A DNA stretch of 64,000 bases from Apilactobacillus sp. (GTDB lineage Bacteria; Bacillota; Bacilli; Lactobacillales; Lactobacillaceae), in NCBI RefSeq assembly GCF_025290035.1, contig NZ_JAMBKT010000002.1:1-64000 (forward strand). Direction: 5' to 3'. Shown piece after piece: positions 1 through 6,844 of this stretch. Positions within the stretch are counted from its first letter, which is position 1. The number at the start of each line of letters is the position of its first letter. The notes below the pieces were generated by a model. The model was not told the DNA's origin and searched no databases. It saw only the letters and a list, made by a program, of their open reading frames with translations. The position numbers and the translations under genes are program-made.

Positions 1-8
1 TTAAATAA

Positions 9-35
9 AAAAGAGATGCATTGGCATCTCTTTTT
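9..35. terminator. Rho-independent terminator at window start
   Basis: A 7-bp stem (GAGATGC 13-19, GCATCTC 24-30) with a 4-nt loop is flanked by an A run on the left and a T run on the right, so it can work in both directions. The gene it terminates on the plus strand lies outside the window. I see no supported gene between it and about 180. Confidence 0.8.
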
Positions 36-179
36 ATTTTTCAATAAATTATTCCATGATAACTGTCATTTATTTTTTTCGCTAGTTATAAAATGATTGT
101 GATATCAACATTTCTAAAGTGTTTAGTAAATGTCCTTTGCCCATATGTTAATGACTTTTAACGAATAAACTTGGATACT

Positions 180-213
180 AAAAAAACGCCATCATCCCCA
201 ACATGACAGCGTT
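180..213 (-). terminator. Terminator of tRNA-Gln
   Basis: Read on the minus strand, AACGC and TCAT pair with ATGA and GCGTT around a G-rich loop, and seven T residues follow. It lies about 35 nt after the tRNA-Gln 3' end. Confidence 0.75.
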
Positions 214-248
214 ATGACAACTAATACCCGCTTATGAATATCAGCTTA

Positions 249-321
249 TTGGGCATACTGGACTCGAACCAGTAAATTAAGGATTCAGAGTCCTCTGCCT
301 TACCAATTTGGCGAATGCCCA
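249..321 (-). tRNA. tRNA-Gln (anticodon CTG)
   Basis: The minus strand folds into a full cloverleaf. The acceptor stem is TGGGCAT/ATGCCCA, the D stem GCC/GGC, the anticodon stem GAGGA/TCCTT (first pair G-T) with loop CTCTGAA, and the T arm ACTGG-TTCGAGT-CCAGT, with discriminator A. CTG at positions 34-36 reads CAG (Gln), the rarer Gln codon in AT-rich genomes. No CCA is encoded, so the 3' end must be added by nucleotidyltransferase. A promoter and a terminator flank it, so it is a single-gene unit divergent from tRNA-Glu. Confidence 0.95.
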
Positions 322-339
322 ATGAACATCACGTATTCA

Positions 340-369
340 ATATTAATACAAAGATTTCGTTAATGTCAA
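340..369 (-). promoter_or_regulatory. Promoter of tRNA-Gln
   Basis: On the minus strand, TTGACA (364-369) is followed after 18 bp by TAATAT (340-345). The tRNA starts about 19 nt downstream. It is arranged back to back with the tRNA-Glu promoter. Confidence 0.75.
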
Positions 370-382
370 CATGTCAGGTGCG

Positions 383-411
383 TTGACATCAATAATATTG
401 GATAGTAATAT
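383..411 (+). promoter_or_regulatory. Promoter of tRNA-Glu
   Basis: TTGACA (383-388), a 17-bp spacer and TAATAT (406-411) make a near-consensus sigma-A promoter 18 nt before the tRNA-Glu gene. Confidence 0.85.
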
Positions 412-429
412 TGAAAGTGTAAGTTTTAT

Positions 430-503
430 TGCCCGCTGGTCAAACTGGTTTAAGACGTCGCCCTCTCAAGGCGGAGTTACGGGTTCGATCCCCGTGCGGG
501 TGA
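430..503 (+). tRNA. tRNA-Glu (anticodon CTC)
   Basis: The cloverleaf has D stem GTC/GAC, anticodon stem TCGCC/GGCGG with loop CTCTCAA, and T arm ACGGG-TTCGATC-CCCGT, with discriminator A. CTC reads GAG (Glu), and the D-arm pattern TGGTCAA...GGTTTAAGAC is typical of Firmicute tRNA-Glu. The acceptor stem TGCCCGC/GCGGGTG is odd because its first two pairs are wobbles (T1-G72 and G2-T71). No CCA is encoded. Most lactic acid bacteria rely mainly on the TTC isoacceptor, so this is probably an accessory GAG reader. A strong promoter and terminator flank it. Confidence 0.9.
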
Positions 504-508
504 TAATT

Positions 509-540
509 AAAAAGACAACCATTATTTGGTTGTCTTTTTT
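509..540. terminator. Terminator after tRNA-Glu, shared with the convergent gene
   Basis: A 10-bp stem (AAAGACAACC 511-520, GGTTGTCTTT 528-537) with a 7-nt loop and T run on the plus side, A run on the minus side. It also covers the 3' end of the convergent gene whose stop codon is at 539. Confidence 0.9.
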
Positions 541-1198
541 AGTAACTAATGGCTTTATAGCCACTTTTTTTCCATAACTTTGTTAACTCTTTAATGGTAA
601 TAACCTTCTTTAGTCCGTCTTCTGGATCATAGTAAAAGAATATTTTATGATTAAATCCAAATAAGACCAAACATTGACTATCACGTCTACCCCAGATTAA
701 AACCGGTCGATTTCGACTAATCTGACTTCTTAAGCGACGGAATGACTTTTTAGTAATGTTCTTGTATGAACCAACACTATTTACTAATACTGTTTTATAT
801 TCTTTATCTGTTAAATTATCAACTGTTGAATCAATTTTTTCAAAGACTGGATAATCCGGTTTTGAAAAATGAACTAACGTTGATAAGGCATTAGCCTCAT
901 TAGAGTTCACTTCGCTAAATTCAATTTGTGTTAAACTCAACACTCGATAGTTTTTACGAATGAATTTATTGGGAATCCAACCGTTAGTAACTTCATTTTC
1001 GAAATGAAACCAAAGATGATTTTGAAAAAAGCCGATTTGATCAATTTCAAATTTAGTTAGTTCGTCTTCATGACGAAAAGATTGTCTTTTAGACTTAGCA
1101 TCTTGCATGTTAGAAATATACCATTTTTCTACGCGACGATGTTTCAAACGAACGTAAAAAGATGGCACTCTTTCACTAGCAATGGCATTGCTCTTCAT
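539..1198 (-). CDS. C39-like peptidase-fold protein, catalytic residues apparently lost
   Basis: 219 residues, basic, with no signal peptide or membrane segment. Residues about 10-82 end in an SH3/GW-like strand pattern (WFHFEN...GWIPNKFI). Residues 95-219 resemble the Peptidase_C39_2 fold: NEANALSTLVHF (100-111) aligns with the usual Cys-Glu-x-x-x-Leu segment, and PVLIWG...CLVLFGF...YYDPEDG (165-195) with the His-containing tail. The expected Cys is Asn100 and the expected His is replaced at SQC (174-176), so catalysis looks unlikely. The ATG is preceded by GAGGGTGA. It stands alone, convergent with tRNA-Glu. The family call is by eye and no substrate can be named. Confidence 0.6.
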   Translation of the reverse strand: MKSNAIASERVPSFYVRLKHRRVEKWYISNMQDAKSKRQSFRHEDELTKFEIDQIGFFQNHLWFHFENEVTNGWIPNKFIRKNYRVLSLTQIEFSEVNSNEANALSTLVHFSKPDYPVFEKIDSTVDNLTDKEYKTVLVNSVGSYKNITKKSFRRLRSQISRNRPVLIWGRRDSQCLVLFGFNHKIFFYYDPEDGLKKVITIKELTKLWKKSGYKAISY

Positions 1199-1333
1199 TT
1201 GTTCACCCTCAATTTTTAGGTTTGTATTATATTATACCAATAAATATGTACTAAACACATTAAAATAAGTCTTTTATCTGATATAATTATTTTACTACCT
1301 TCTTAAATATGGTAACATTGATATGTATCTTTT

Positions 1334-1701
1334 GGGGGCGTTATGGATTCGACGGGTATAGTTCGAATTCGGATTGCGTTCGCAGCGGCGTCTGCTCAAC
1401 CGTCCAGTTTTTAAATTATAACTGCAAACAATAATTCAAACAACGTCGCTTTAGCTGCCTAATAAGCAGTCTACGACAATCCAACTAGCTTTGCCTAGGG
1501 GCTAACTTGGGTTTTATATAATAATAGGCTTACGTTGCTTGCTCACACCTGAAGTTAAGCAAAAGAGATTAATCAGGTTAGCTAATCACGTTAACCCCGG
1601 AATACGGTGCTCTGATTAGTGAAGTTTAAATAGTATCCCTATGAGCGTAGATGTTCGAATGTCGATATGCTCGGACGCGGGTTCGACTCCCGCCGCCTCC
1701 A
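1334..1701 (+). ncRNA. ssrA: tmRNA (ssrA), ribosome rescue RNA
   Basis: The tRNA-like ends pair as GGGGGCG (1334-1340) with CGCCTCC (1694-1700), with discriminator A at 1701. The 3' T arm GGGTTCGACTCCC and the 5' GGATTCGACGGG block are typical of tmRNA. The tag reading frame starts with the resume codon GCA at 1424 and ends with TAA at 1460-1462. It encodes ANNNSNNVALAA, whose ALAA end is the ClpXP-type degron. tmRNA frees stalled ribosomes together with SmpB, and RNase R decays the non-stop mRNA; both partner genes lie in this window near 35-38 kb. A TATAAT at 1282-1287 with only a weak -35 lies upstream, leaving a short precursor leader. Confidence 0.97.
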
Positions 1702-1708
1702 TTGAATA

Positions 1709-1745
1709 AAAAAGGATTGTAATCAACGATTACAATCCTTTTTTA
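1709..1745. terminator. Bidirectional terminator, ssrA and CAP gene
   Basis: A 14-bp perfect stem (1711-1724 with 1728-1741) and a 3-nt loop, with A/T runs on both sides. It ends ssrA on the plus strand and the convergent CAP-domain gene on the minus strand. Confidence 0.92.
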
Positions 1746-2687
1746 ATATTTACTATCAGCAGAAAGTATAACGATATTAATTTGTACGCTACGATTCATT
1801 CTAATAACGCGAATTCCAATCCCGTAGTGTCTTAACCCATAGCCTTCATTACCTAGCAATTGATCCATATGACCGTATCCAGAGTCCGCATCATTAGTAA
1901 TCATTTCTTTAAAATATCCAACGTACTTGCTAACATTAGAAATCCGATTATCTAAATTCGCATATTCATTTGATTCATAAATGTTATTTTGGTTTCCAAC
2001 AATTCCCATAGATTGACCATCTAATATTGCGGCTAATTGCTTATGGCGTTTTCCATTAGCTGTTGTATAGTGAGATGCATCCCCTAAGGCAGGATTTACA
2101 TAGTTTGCTCTTTCTTGAGCCACTTTATCTAAACCTGCACTTCTTAACCAACTACCATTTTTGGTATTAGAACGACTTGACTTAACAAATTGTACGAACT
2201 GACTTCTTACACTAGCTATGATTTGCGAGTCAGACATCTTCGTAACATTACCATCAGTATTATCGGTTTGTTCCCCGATATCATCATTGTCTATTATTGT
2301 ATTTAATGAAGTTGACTTCGCAGCTGCTGGAGCTGCATTATTTTGATGAACAGAAATAATATCGCCTGTGTACATCCAACCCTTTTTAGTCTTGTCTTTA
2401 CTTTCGACTAACTTAAATTTTTGGGTCTTACCTTTCTTCTTAACAGTTGATTCTGCTTTCGCATAAAGTTCTTTACCGCCAAAATAATCTTTTGCTGATC
2501 TCGCTTTGACAGAATTAGCTTGATCATTTTTATAAACCTTCTTATTACCTTTTACTTTAACTTGTTCTGTGCTAATTGATTTCTTAGCAGCATTTACTTG
2601 ATACCCTTGTGTCAATAATGAAGTACCAACCATTAAAGTTCCAATCATGGTTACAACTATCTTTTTACTTGGTATGGGTATATTCAA
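1743..2687 (-). CDS. Secreted CAP (SCP/PR1)-domain protein with SH3-like N-terminal region
   Basis: 314 residues. A lipid-free signal peptide (Lys8-Lys9, hydrophobic 10-28) probably ends at VNAA (31-34). Residues about 42-112 form a bacterial SH3/SLAP-like wall-binding region ending KGWMYTGDI. A linker follows, then a divergent CAP domain (about 150-314) with RSAGLDKVAQERANY (182-196), His206 and GYGHMDQLL (270-278). CAP proteins in lactobacilli are secreted and poorly characterised; binding or hydrolysis of wall components is only a guess. The gene is monocistronic. Its 5' region has TATAAT at 2747-2752 and TTAAGA-type repeats that may be an OmpR-family operator. Confidence 0.75.
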   Translation of the reverse strand: MNIPIPSKKIVVTMIGTLMVGTSLLTQGYQVNAAKKSISTEQVKVKGNKKVYKNDQANSVKARSAKDYFGGKELYAKAESTVKKKGKTQKFKLVESKDKTKKGWMYTGDIISVHQNNAAPAAAKSTSLNTIIDNDDIGEQTDNTDGNVTKMSDSQIIASVRSQFVQFVKSSRSNTKNGSWLRSAGLDKVAQERANYVNPALGDASHYTTANGKRHKQLAAILDGQSMGIVGNQNNIYESNEYANLDNRISNVSKYVGYFKEMITNDADSGYGHMDQLLGNEGYGLRHYGIGIRVIRMNRSVQINIVILSADSKY

Positions 2688-2757
2688 AATATTCTATCCT
2701 CTCATTAAACTCATACTATTTTCGTTTTTCTTATGCAATACAAAAGATTATATAATG

Positions 2758-2773
2758 TCTTAAAAGATTAAGA
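2758..2773. promoter_or_regulatory. TCTTAA/TTAAGA inverted repeat near the CAP gene promoter
   Basis: TCTTAA-N4-TTAAGA lies just upstream (minus strand) of the TATAAT at 2747-2752, where a weak -35 would fall. It shares its half-site with the box at 2857-2873. Role as operator is inferred. Confidence 0.35.
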
Positions 2774-2856
2774 AAGATATAAGCTAGTTAATTTTTTATT
2801 AATAAAATAGTTTATTTTTATACACTTAATGTAAAATATCTTATTTTTAGAGGTAA

Positions 2857-2873
2857 TCTTAAGATTTTCTTAA
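2857..2873 (-). promoter_or_regulatory. TTAAGA-N5-TTAAGA direct repeat upstream of CAP gene
   Basis: On the minus strand TTAAGA, 5 nt, TTAAGA gives an 11-bp repeat period, the spacing typical of OmpR/PhoB-family response regulators (CiaR boxes are TTTAAG-N5-TTTAAG). It lies about 170 bp before the CAP gene start. The same arrangement recurs at 9255-9271. Confidence 0.4.
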
Positions 2874-2897
2874 TAACTTTTATACAACATTTTTAAT

Positions 2898-2936
2898 AAA
2901 AAGGGCATAAAGCGTAATGATTTATGCCCTTTTTTG
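2898..2936. terminator. Stem-loop with T runs, no obvious gene served
   Basis: An 11-bp stem (AAGGGCATAAA 2901-2911 with TTTATGCCCTT 2921-2931), 9-nt loop and a T run. It may be a second terminator for the GH25 gene on the minus strand, 50 nt past the first. Confidence 0.7.
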
Positions 2937-2957
2937 ATTGAAATTAATATAAAAAAT

Positions 2958-2988
2958 AAAAAAGCATCGTCTTAGGACAATGCTTTTT
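2958..2988 (-). terminator. Terminator of the GH25 gene
   Basis: AAAAGCAT pairs with ATGCTTTT with an inner GTC/GAC, and a T run follows on the minus strand. The hairpin overlaps the GH25 stop codon at 2987-2989. Confidence 0.75.
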
Positions 2989-4165
2989 AAAATGCTCGTT
3001 GATAAATCCATCCAATAAATTTGCCTTCGTAATAACACTTGTAATAATAACTATGCCAACCATCCTTTATGGCTCTTCCAGTTATGTGAACTCTCTTACC
3101 AGCATACTTACTGCCATTTACTAGTTTATGAGTATTAGTAAAGTGGCTATCTACAACATGATTGTAGAAATTATAGTAATTTTTAGCTTTAATTTGTTTA
3201 GTCATATTAACCCTTGAGTATGTGATATGAGGACCTAACGCCTTTACGTTAATCCATCCCAAAAGATGGCCATCAAAGTAAGTACGATAATAAGTTTCAT
3301 TATTAACAGTCGCCTTCATATTGTATGAAATAGTTTTTCCTTTATAATTAGCAACTTCATTACTTACTTTTAATTTGCTTGCATACTTATTATCACCAAC
3401 TACATGGTTATAAAAGTTATCAGTAGCTCTTGATCTAACTGTGAAAATTCCATTTATCTTTTCATATTTAGCATTAGACTTTGGAGTCGTATTACCAATG
3501 AACCAGTCACTATTTTTAACTGTTAGTAAACTGGAGTCAACATATTGACCTAGTGCTGGTGAATAGTAATGGTCAGTATATTGCCATAAGACGTGTTCTC
3601 TTTGTGGCTCATTTGTTTGATATGCAGCCAGCCAATAACCATCATAGGCACTAATTGCTTGTGCTGCATGCGTTAACATAAAGCTTTGGTATGAATAGAA
3701 CAGAATCTTTCTATTTCCAACTAACGGTCTAAGTGCATTAATCCAAGCTAATGTTGATTCGTTAGTTCCACCAGATTTTACGGTTTGTTGTTCATAGTCA
3801 TTAACATAGAACTTAGCATCAGGTGCTCTATTATATAATGCCTTAGCTTCATCAGCAGCATCGTTTGGATCAGTATACTGACTAAATGAATATACTCCAT
3901 ATGGAACATTATACTTCTTCATTAAAGCGACATTGTTATCAAAAGTCTTGTCGTAATAAGCACTACCAAACTGAACTCTTAAAATAACAAATGGTACTTC
4001 GTCCTTTAATTTTTTTACTTGATCATCAGTAAATTTACCTTGCCACTCTGATAAATCGTATACATTATTTTGTGCTGCATGGCTTTGCATAGAACCAAAT
4101 AACATACAGAACATTCCTACCAATGTAACTCCAACAATCATTAATACATATTTAAGTCTTAACAT
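2987..4165 (-). CDS. Secreted GH25 lysozyme (muramidase) with two C-terminal GW/SH3-like modules
   Basis: 392 residues from the ATG at 4165, chosen because AAAGGATGAG precedes it; upstream in-frame Met has no ribosome site. A hydrophobic signal segment ends near SHAA (28-31). The GH25 domain (about 35-235) starts with DLSEWQG and has the catalytic DYE (123-125) in YVNDYEQQ, then WQYTDHYYS. Two wall-binding repeats follow, ending GWINVKAL and GWIYQRAF. GH25 enzymes cut the beta-1,4 bond between N-acetylmuramic acid and N-acetylglucosamine in peptidoglycan. The gene stands alone, not in a phage context, so a role in growth, separation or autolysis is likely. Confidence 0.9.
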   Translation of the reverse strand: MLRLKYVLMIVGVTLVGMFCMLFGSMQSHAAQNNVYDLSEWQGKFTDDQVKKLKDEVPFVILRVQFGSAYYDKTFDNNVALMKKYNVPYGVYSFSQYTDPNDAADEAKALYNRAPDAKFYVNDYEQQTVKSGGTNESTLAWINALRPLVGNRKILFYSYQSFMLTHAAQAISAYDGYWLAAYQTNEPQREHVLWQYTDHYYSPALGQYVDSSLLTVKNSDWFIGNTTPKSNAKYEKINGIFTVRSRATDNFYNHVVGDNKYASKLKVSNEVANYKGKTISYNMKATVNNETYYRTYFDGHLLGWINVKALGPHITYSRVNMTKQIKAKNYYNFYNHVVDSHFTNTHKLVNGSKYAGKRVHITGRAIKDGWHSYYYKCYYEGKFIGWIYQRAF

Positions 4166-4317
4166 ATTCTCATCCTTTAACACTATGATTAAGTACATTG
4201 TACAATGTTAATGTTGCAAGAATAATATACACAAATTACAATTTTTCCCAATTTCTTTACAAAATATTAAAAAAACGGGCATAATTTGTAACAATTTGAG
4301 ACTTGACAGTATAAAAT

Positions 4318-4352
4318 AAAATAAGGATTCCAGATTTAGGAGTCCTTATTTT
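4318..4352 (-). terminator. Terminator overlapping the stop of the 218-residue membrane protein gene
   Basis: AAAATAAGGA (4318-4327) pairs perfectly with TCCTTATTTT (4343-4352), with further TTCC/GGAG pairing. The stop codon at 4336-4338 is in the loop. Confidence 0.75.
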
Positions 4353-4992
4353 GTGTATGAACATATATGATTAAAATTAATCCGATTAAAATTATTATTG
4401 ATCCAAGTCCCATTCCAAACAGTCCAGTTGATTCAGAAGCATTATGTGAATTTTCAGTTGATAAAATCGCATATTGCGTAACTATAATGGCCATTAAACC
4501 ATCGATTACATTTAAAGACTTAATAAATGTAATTGCCGGACTATATAATTTTCTCGACTTAGTTAATCCAATAATTGATGAAATGATTTTAATGAAACCA
4601 AGTGTGGCAATTGCTAACATTACGTTTTTAGCGTATACCTGTGGATCTATATTGAGATATAAATACAGGCAAATCAATACAAATGAGATTCCTAAAACAA
4701 TATAAGTTATGGCACCCCTTAATAAATATCTCAAATCTTGTTTTTCAGTATATTTATGTAATCTTTCCTTAGTGTATACGTGTAAGAAAATAACCCTCGT
4801 AATAAACATGATTCCATAATAAATACCAAACACTAATACCCATGTTGATGAAATAATTATTGCTAATACGATTTTAATAATGGATATAACAAAACTTTCA
4901 ATTGTATTTCCAACTGAAAATAATGCATGTCGATCTGCACTCTCTTTTACATACTTAGATAAAAAATTGAATTTACATAGTTTCTTTGCCAT
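4336..4992 (-). CDS. Polytopic membrane protein, function unknown
   Basis: 218 residues. I do not recognise the family. Hydrophobic stretches at about 31-50, 52-72, 90-112, 120-142, 155-178 and 195-213 suggest six membrane segments, with a basic N-terminus (KKLCKFNFLSKYVK) probably in the cytoplasm. The ATG is preceded by GGGAGCGTAAAG. It stands alone between GH25 and the oxidoreductase gene, so context gives no clue. A gain or loss of ions or small solutes cannot be inferred. Confidence 0.7.
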   Translation of the reverse strand: MAKKLCKFNFLSKYVKESADRHALFSVGNTIESFVISIIKIVLAIIISSTWVLVFGIYYGIMFITRVIFLHVYTKERLHKYTEKQDLRYLLRGAITYIVLGISFVLICLYLYLNIDPQVYAKNVMLAIATLGFIKIISSIIGLTKSRKLYSPAITFIKSLNVIDGLMAIIVTQYAILSTENSHNASESTGLFGMGLGSIIILIGLILIIYVHTQNKDS

Positions 4993-5049
4993 CTTTACGC
5001 TCCCAGAAGAATTATTAATAGAATAACTAATTCCAAATAATTAGTAAAT

Positions 5050-5076
5050 AAAAAAGCCGTTTTTCAACGACTTTAA
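5050..5076 (-). terminator. Weak hairpin after the oxidoreductase gene
   Basis: AAAG-C-CGT can pair with ACG-A-CTTT just past the stop codon, with an A run (T run on the minus strand). Short stem with a mismatch, so weak. Confidence 0.35.
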
Positions 5077-6035
5077 TCAACAGATAAAATGATTTTACCA
5101 ATATTTTCTTTATTTCTCATACATGCTAAAGCATCTCTAGATTCACTTAACTTAAAATGATTGCCAACTTTTAAATCAATTTGATTATCATTTAATAGTG
5201 GTAATACATCTTTGCTAAATGATGAAATTAAGTCAGCCTTATATTGATTGGAACGTGTTGATAATAATGTTCCCTCTACGCTAACTCGTTTACCAATGAT
5301 ATCCATGATGTTCATGCTTTCAACAACGCTTCCACCTAAGTTACCAACTAGTACTAGTTTTCCTTCAAACGCTAGAGAAGCAATGTTTTGTTGATAATAG
5401 CTGGCACCAATGAAATCAATGATTAAATCCACCCCACGATTATCGGTTGCCTTTTGGACTTCTTCAACGAAATCTTGACTAATGTAGTCAATGGCTACAT
5501 CAGCACCATAATTCAAACAGATTCCGGTTTTCTTACTACTAGAAGTTGTAATTACTTGGGCATTGGTTAACTTTTTAACCAGTTGAATTGCTGCGGTACC
5601 AACTCCACTAGCTCCAGCGTGAATTAATACAGATTGATTGTCTTTTAAATTACCAATGGTAAATAGTGTTTGATAAGCGGTTAAATAACTTTCTGGAATC
5701 GTGGCAGCTACATCATATTCAATCTTATCAGGAACTAACATAATTCTTTCTTGGTTAACTGCGACATACTCAGCATATCCACCATTATCCAAAAGTGTCA
5801 TTACACGTTGTCCTTTATGGTAGTCAGTAGATTTGCTTTCGACAATTTCTCCAGCAACTTCTAATCCTGGAATTGTATCGTCAGACTTCACTTTTTGATC
5901 CGCCCATAATAAATCAACATGGTTAACACCAACGGCATGAATTTTTATTAATACTTGGCCATCTAATAGTTTTGGTGTTTGCACATCTACCAATGAGTTT
6001 TCATTTTTTACGCTCGCTATTGTTACTGCTTTCAT
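5073..6035 (-). CDS. Zinc-independent MDR oxidoreductase (quinone-oxidoreductase type)
   Basis: 320 residues, the usual length for this class. The N-terminal GroES-like half has NHVDLLWADQK and PGLEVAGEI. The Rossmann half has HAGASGVGTAAIQLVKK (about 138-154), the AxxGxxG NADPH-binding motif of the quinone oxidoreductase subgroup of medium-chain dehydrogenases. I see none of the cysteine ligands of zinc alcohol dehydrogenases. It probably reduces quinones or enones with NADPH. It follows the tautomerase gene by 8 nt on the same strand, so the two form an operon. The actual substrate is not visible. Confidence 0.85.
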   Translation of the reverse strand: MKAVTIASVKNENSLVDVQTPKLLDGQVLIKIHAVGVNHVDLLWADQKVKSDDTIPGLEVAGEIVESKSTDYHKGQRVMTLLDNGGYAEYVAVNQERIMLVPDKIEYDVAATIPESYLTAYQTLFTIGNLKDNQSVLIHAGASGVGTAAIQLVKKLTNAQVITTSSSKKTGICLNYGADVAIDYISQDFVEEVQKATDNRGVDLIIDFIGASYYQQNIASLAFEGKLVLVGNLGGSVVESMNIMDIIGKRVSVEGTLLSTRSNQYKADLISSFSKDVLPLLNDNQIDLKVGNHFKLSESRDALACMRNKENIGKIILSVD

Positions 6036-6043
6036 CTTGGCAC

Positions 6044-6436
6044 CTACTTTAATGGACCGTCGATAAATTGAGCGATTCCATTACCAAAGCTCCAATCAGT
6101 ATCAGTATTGGTAGTCAAATTAATCATTAAATCTGATTTTTTCAATCCAATCGTTTGTTCCAGTTTTTCAGCTAAATCATGGTAGAACTTTAATTTTTGT
6201 TCTTCGGTACGTGGTCTAGTAGTTAAACTGAAAACAACCACATCATTAGTTCTTTCAATTCCCAAACCAGTATCTAAAATATTCATTTCAAAATCTTCAT
6301 GTTGGGTCAAAATTTGGTAACGATCACCTTCTGGTGCACCGAAACAAGCTAACATTACTTCGTAAGAAACTTGCATTAATTGTTTTAAGTACTCTTTATC
6401 GTGTCCTTTAATTACATCAATTCTCATTAATGGCAT
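6044..6436 (-). CDS. Tautomerase-superfamily protein
   Basis: 130 residues from the ATG at 6436, chosen because AAAGGAG lies 8 nt before it and because it places Pro directly after Met (MPLMRID). N-terminal Pro is the catalytic base of the tautomerase/MIF superfamily once Met is removed. A GTG three codons upstream is open but overlaps the ribosome-site spacing. The single chain is about twice a 4-oxalocrotonate tautomerase subunit, as in the longer superfamily members. It is first in a two-gene unit with the MDR oxidoreductase, which suggests a joint role in handling an unsaturated carbonyl or enol. The substrate is unknown. Confidence 0.8.
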   Translation of the reverse strand: MPLMRIDVIKGHDKEYLKQLMQVSYEVMLACFGAPEGDRYQILTQHEDFEMNILDTGLGIERTNDVVVFSLTTRPRTEEQKLKFYHDLAEKLEQTIGLKKSDLMINLTTNTDTDWSFGNGIAQFIDGPLK

Positions 6437-6531
6437 TATCTTCACTCCTTTAGACTAATGTGCTAATTATCCACTAGTACAGTTGCAAAATCAAACAAAT
6501 TGCTTTTACGTTAATTGATAACTTTATATTG

Positions 6532-6572
6532 TATTTAACACTTAAATAGTGGTAATATTTAAGTGTTAAATA
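6532..6572. promoter_or_regulatory. 17-bp perfect inverted repeat between tautomerase and asnS
   Basis: TATTTAACACTTAAATA (6532-6548) and its exact reverse complement (6556-6572) flank a 7-nt spacer. No T run follows, and there is no gene upstream on either strand that would need termination, so a protein-binding operator is more likely than a terminator. An extended -10 (TGGTAATAT, 6550-6558) for asnS lies in its centre. It could also serve the divergent tautomerase operon. Function is inferred. Confidence 0.5.
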
Positions 6573-6614
6573 GTTAATATGAAACTGTAAATACGGATAA
6601 GTAATTAGTATTAC

Positions 6615-6805
6615 CTTTTAGCGAGTTAAGGACAGTGAAAGCTTAACAGCACTAATATTAATGAATAACACCTATTTGTTTTTATTCTGAATCTTCAGTA
6701 GGAATAAACGCGTTCAAAGCGTTATTTGATTTGAGTGGCCTATTAAAGGCACTTTAGGTGGTACCGCGGAACTTCCGTCCTATGTTTAGGATGGGAGTTT
6801 TTTTA
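6615..6805 (+). promoter_or_regulatory. T-box leader of asnS (Asn specifier AAC)
   Basis: The leader contains the T-box core AGGTGGTACCGCG (6756-6768) and a terminator hairpin (6771-6781 with 6788-6798, then a T run). The specifier AAC (6667-6669) is followed by ACC as in other T-boxes. Uncharged tRNA-Asn would pair with the specifier and the T-box bulge and favour the antiterminator, raising asnS expression during Asn-tRNA shortage. The rest of the gap from 6437 to 6614 holds the inverted repeat and AT-rich promoter DNA. Confidence 0.93.
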
Positions 6806-6844
6806 TTTATCTCGTATTTATAATATGGAAAGGCGTGAATTTTT

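Noticed and set aside
82..144. 20-codon minus-strand frame (MGKGHLLN...) near the window start
   Set aside because: No ribosome site, and it lies behind the tRNA-Gln terminator; likely chance.
371..577. Plus-strand frame across tRNA-Glu
   Set aside because: It runs through the tRNA and its terminator, so it is not a protein gene.
4367..4705. 112-codon plus-strand frame opposite the membrane protein gene
   Set aside because: Antisense shadow without a ribosome site; the minus strand encodes a coherent membrane protein.
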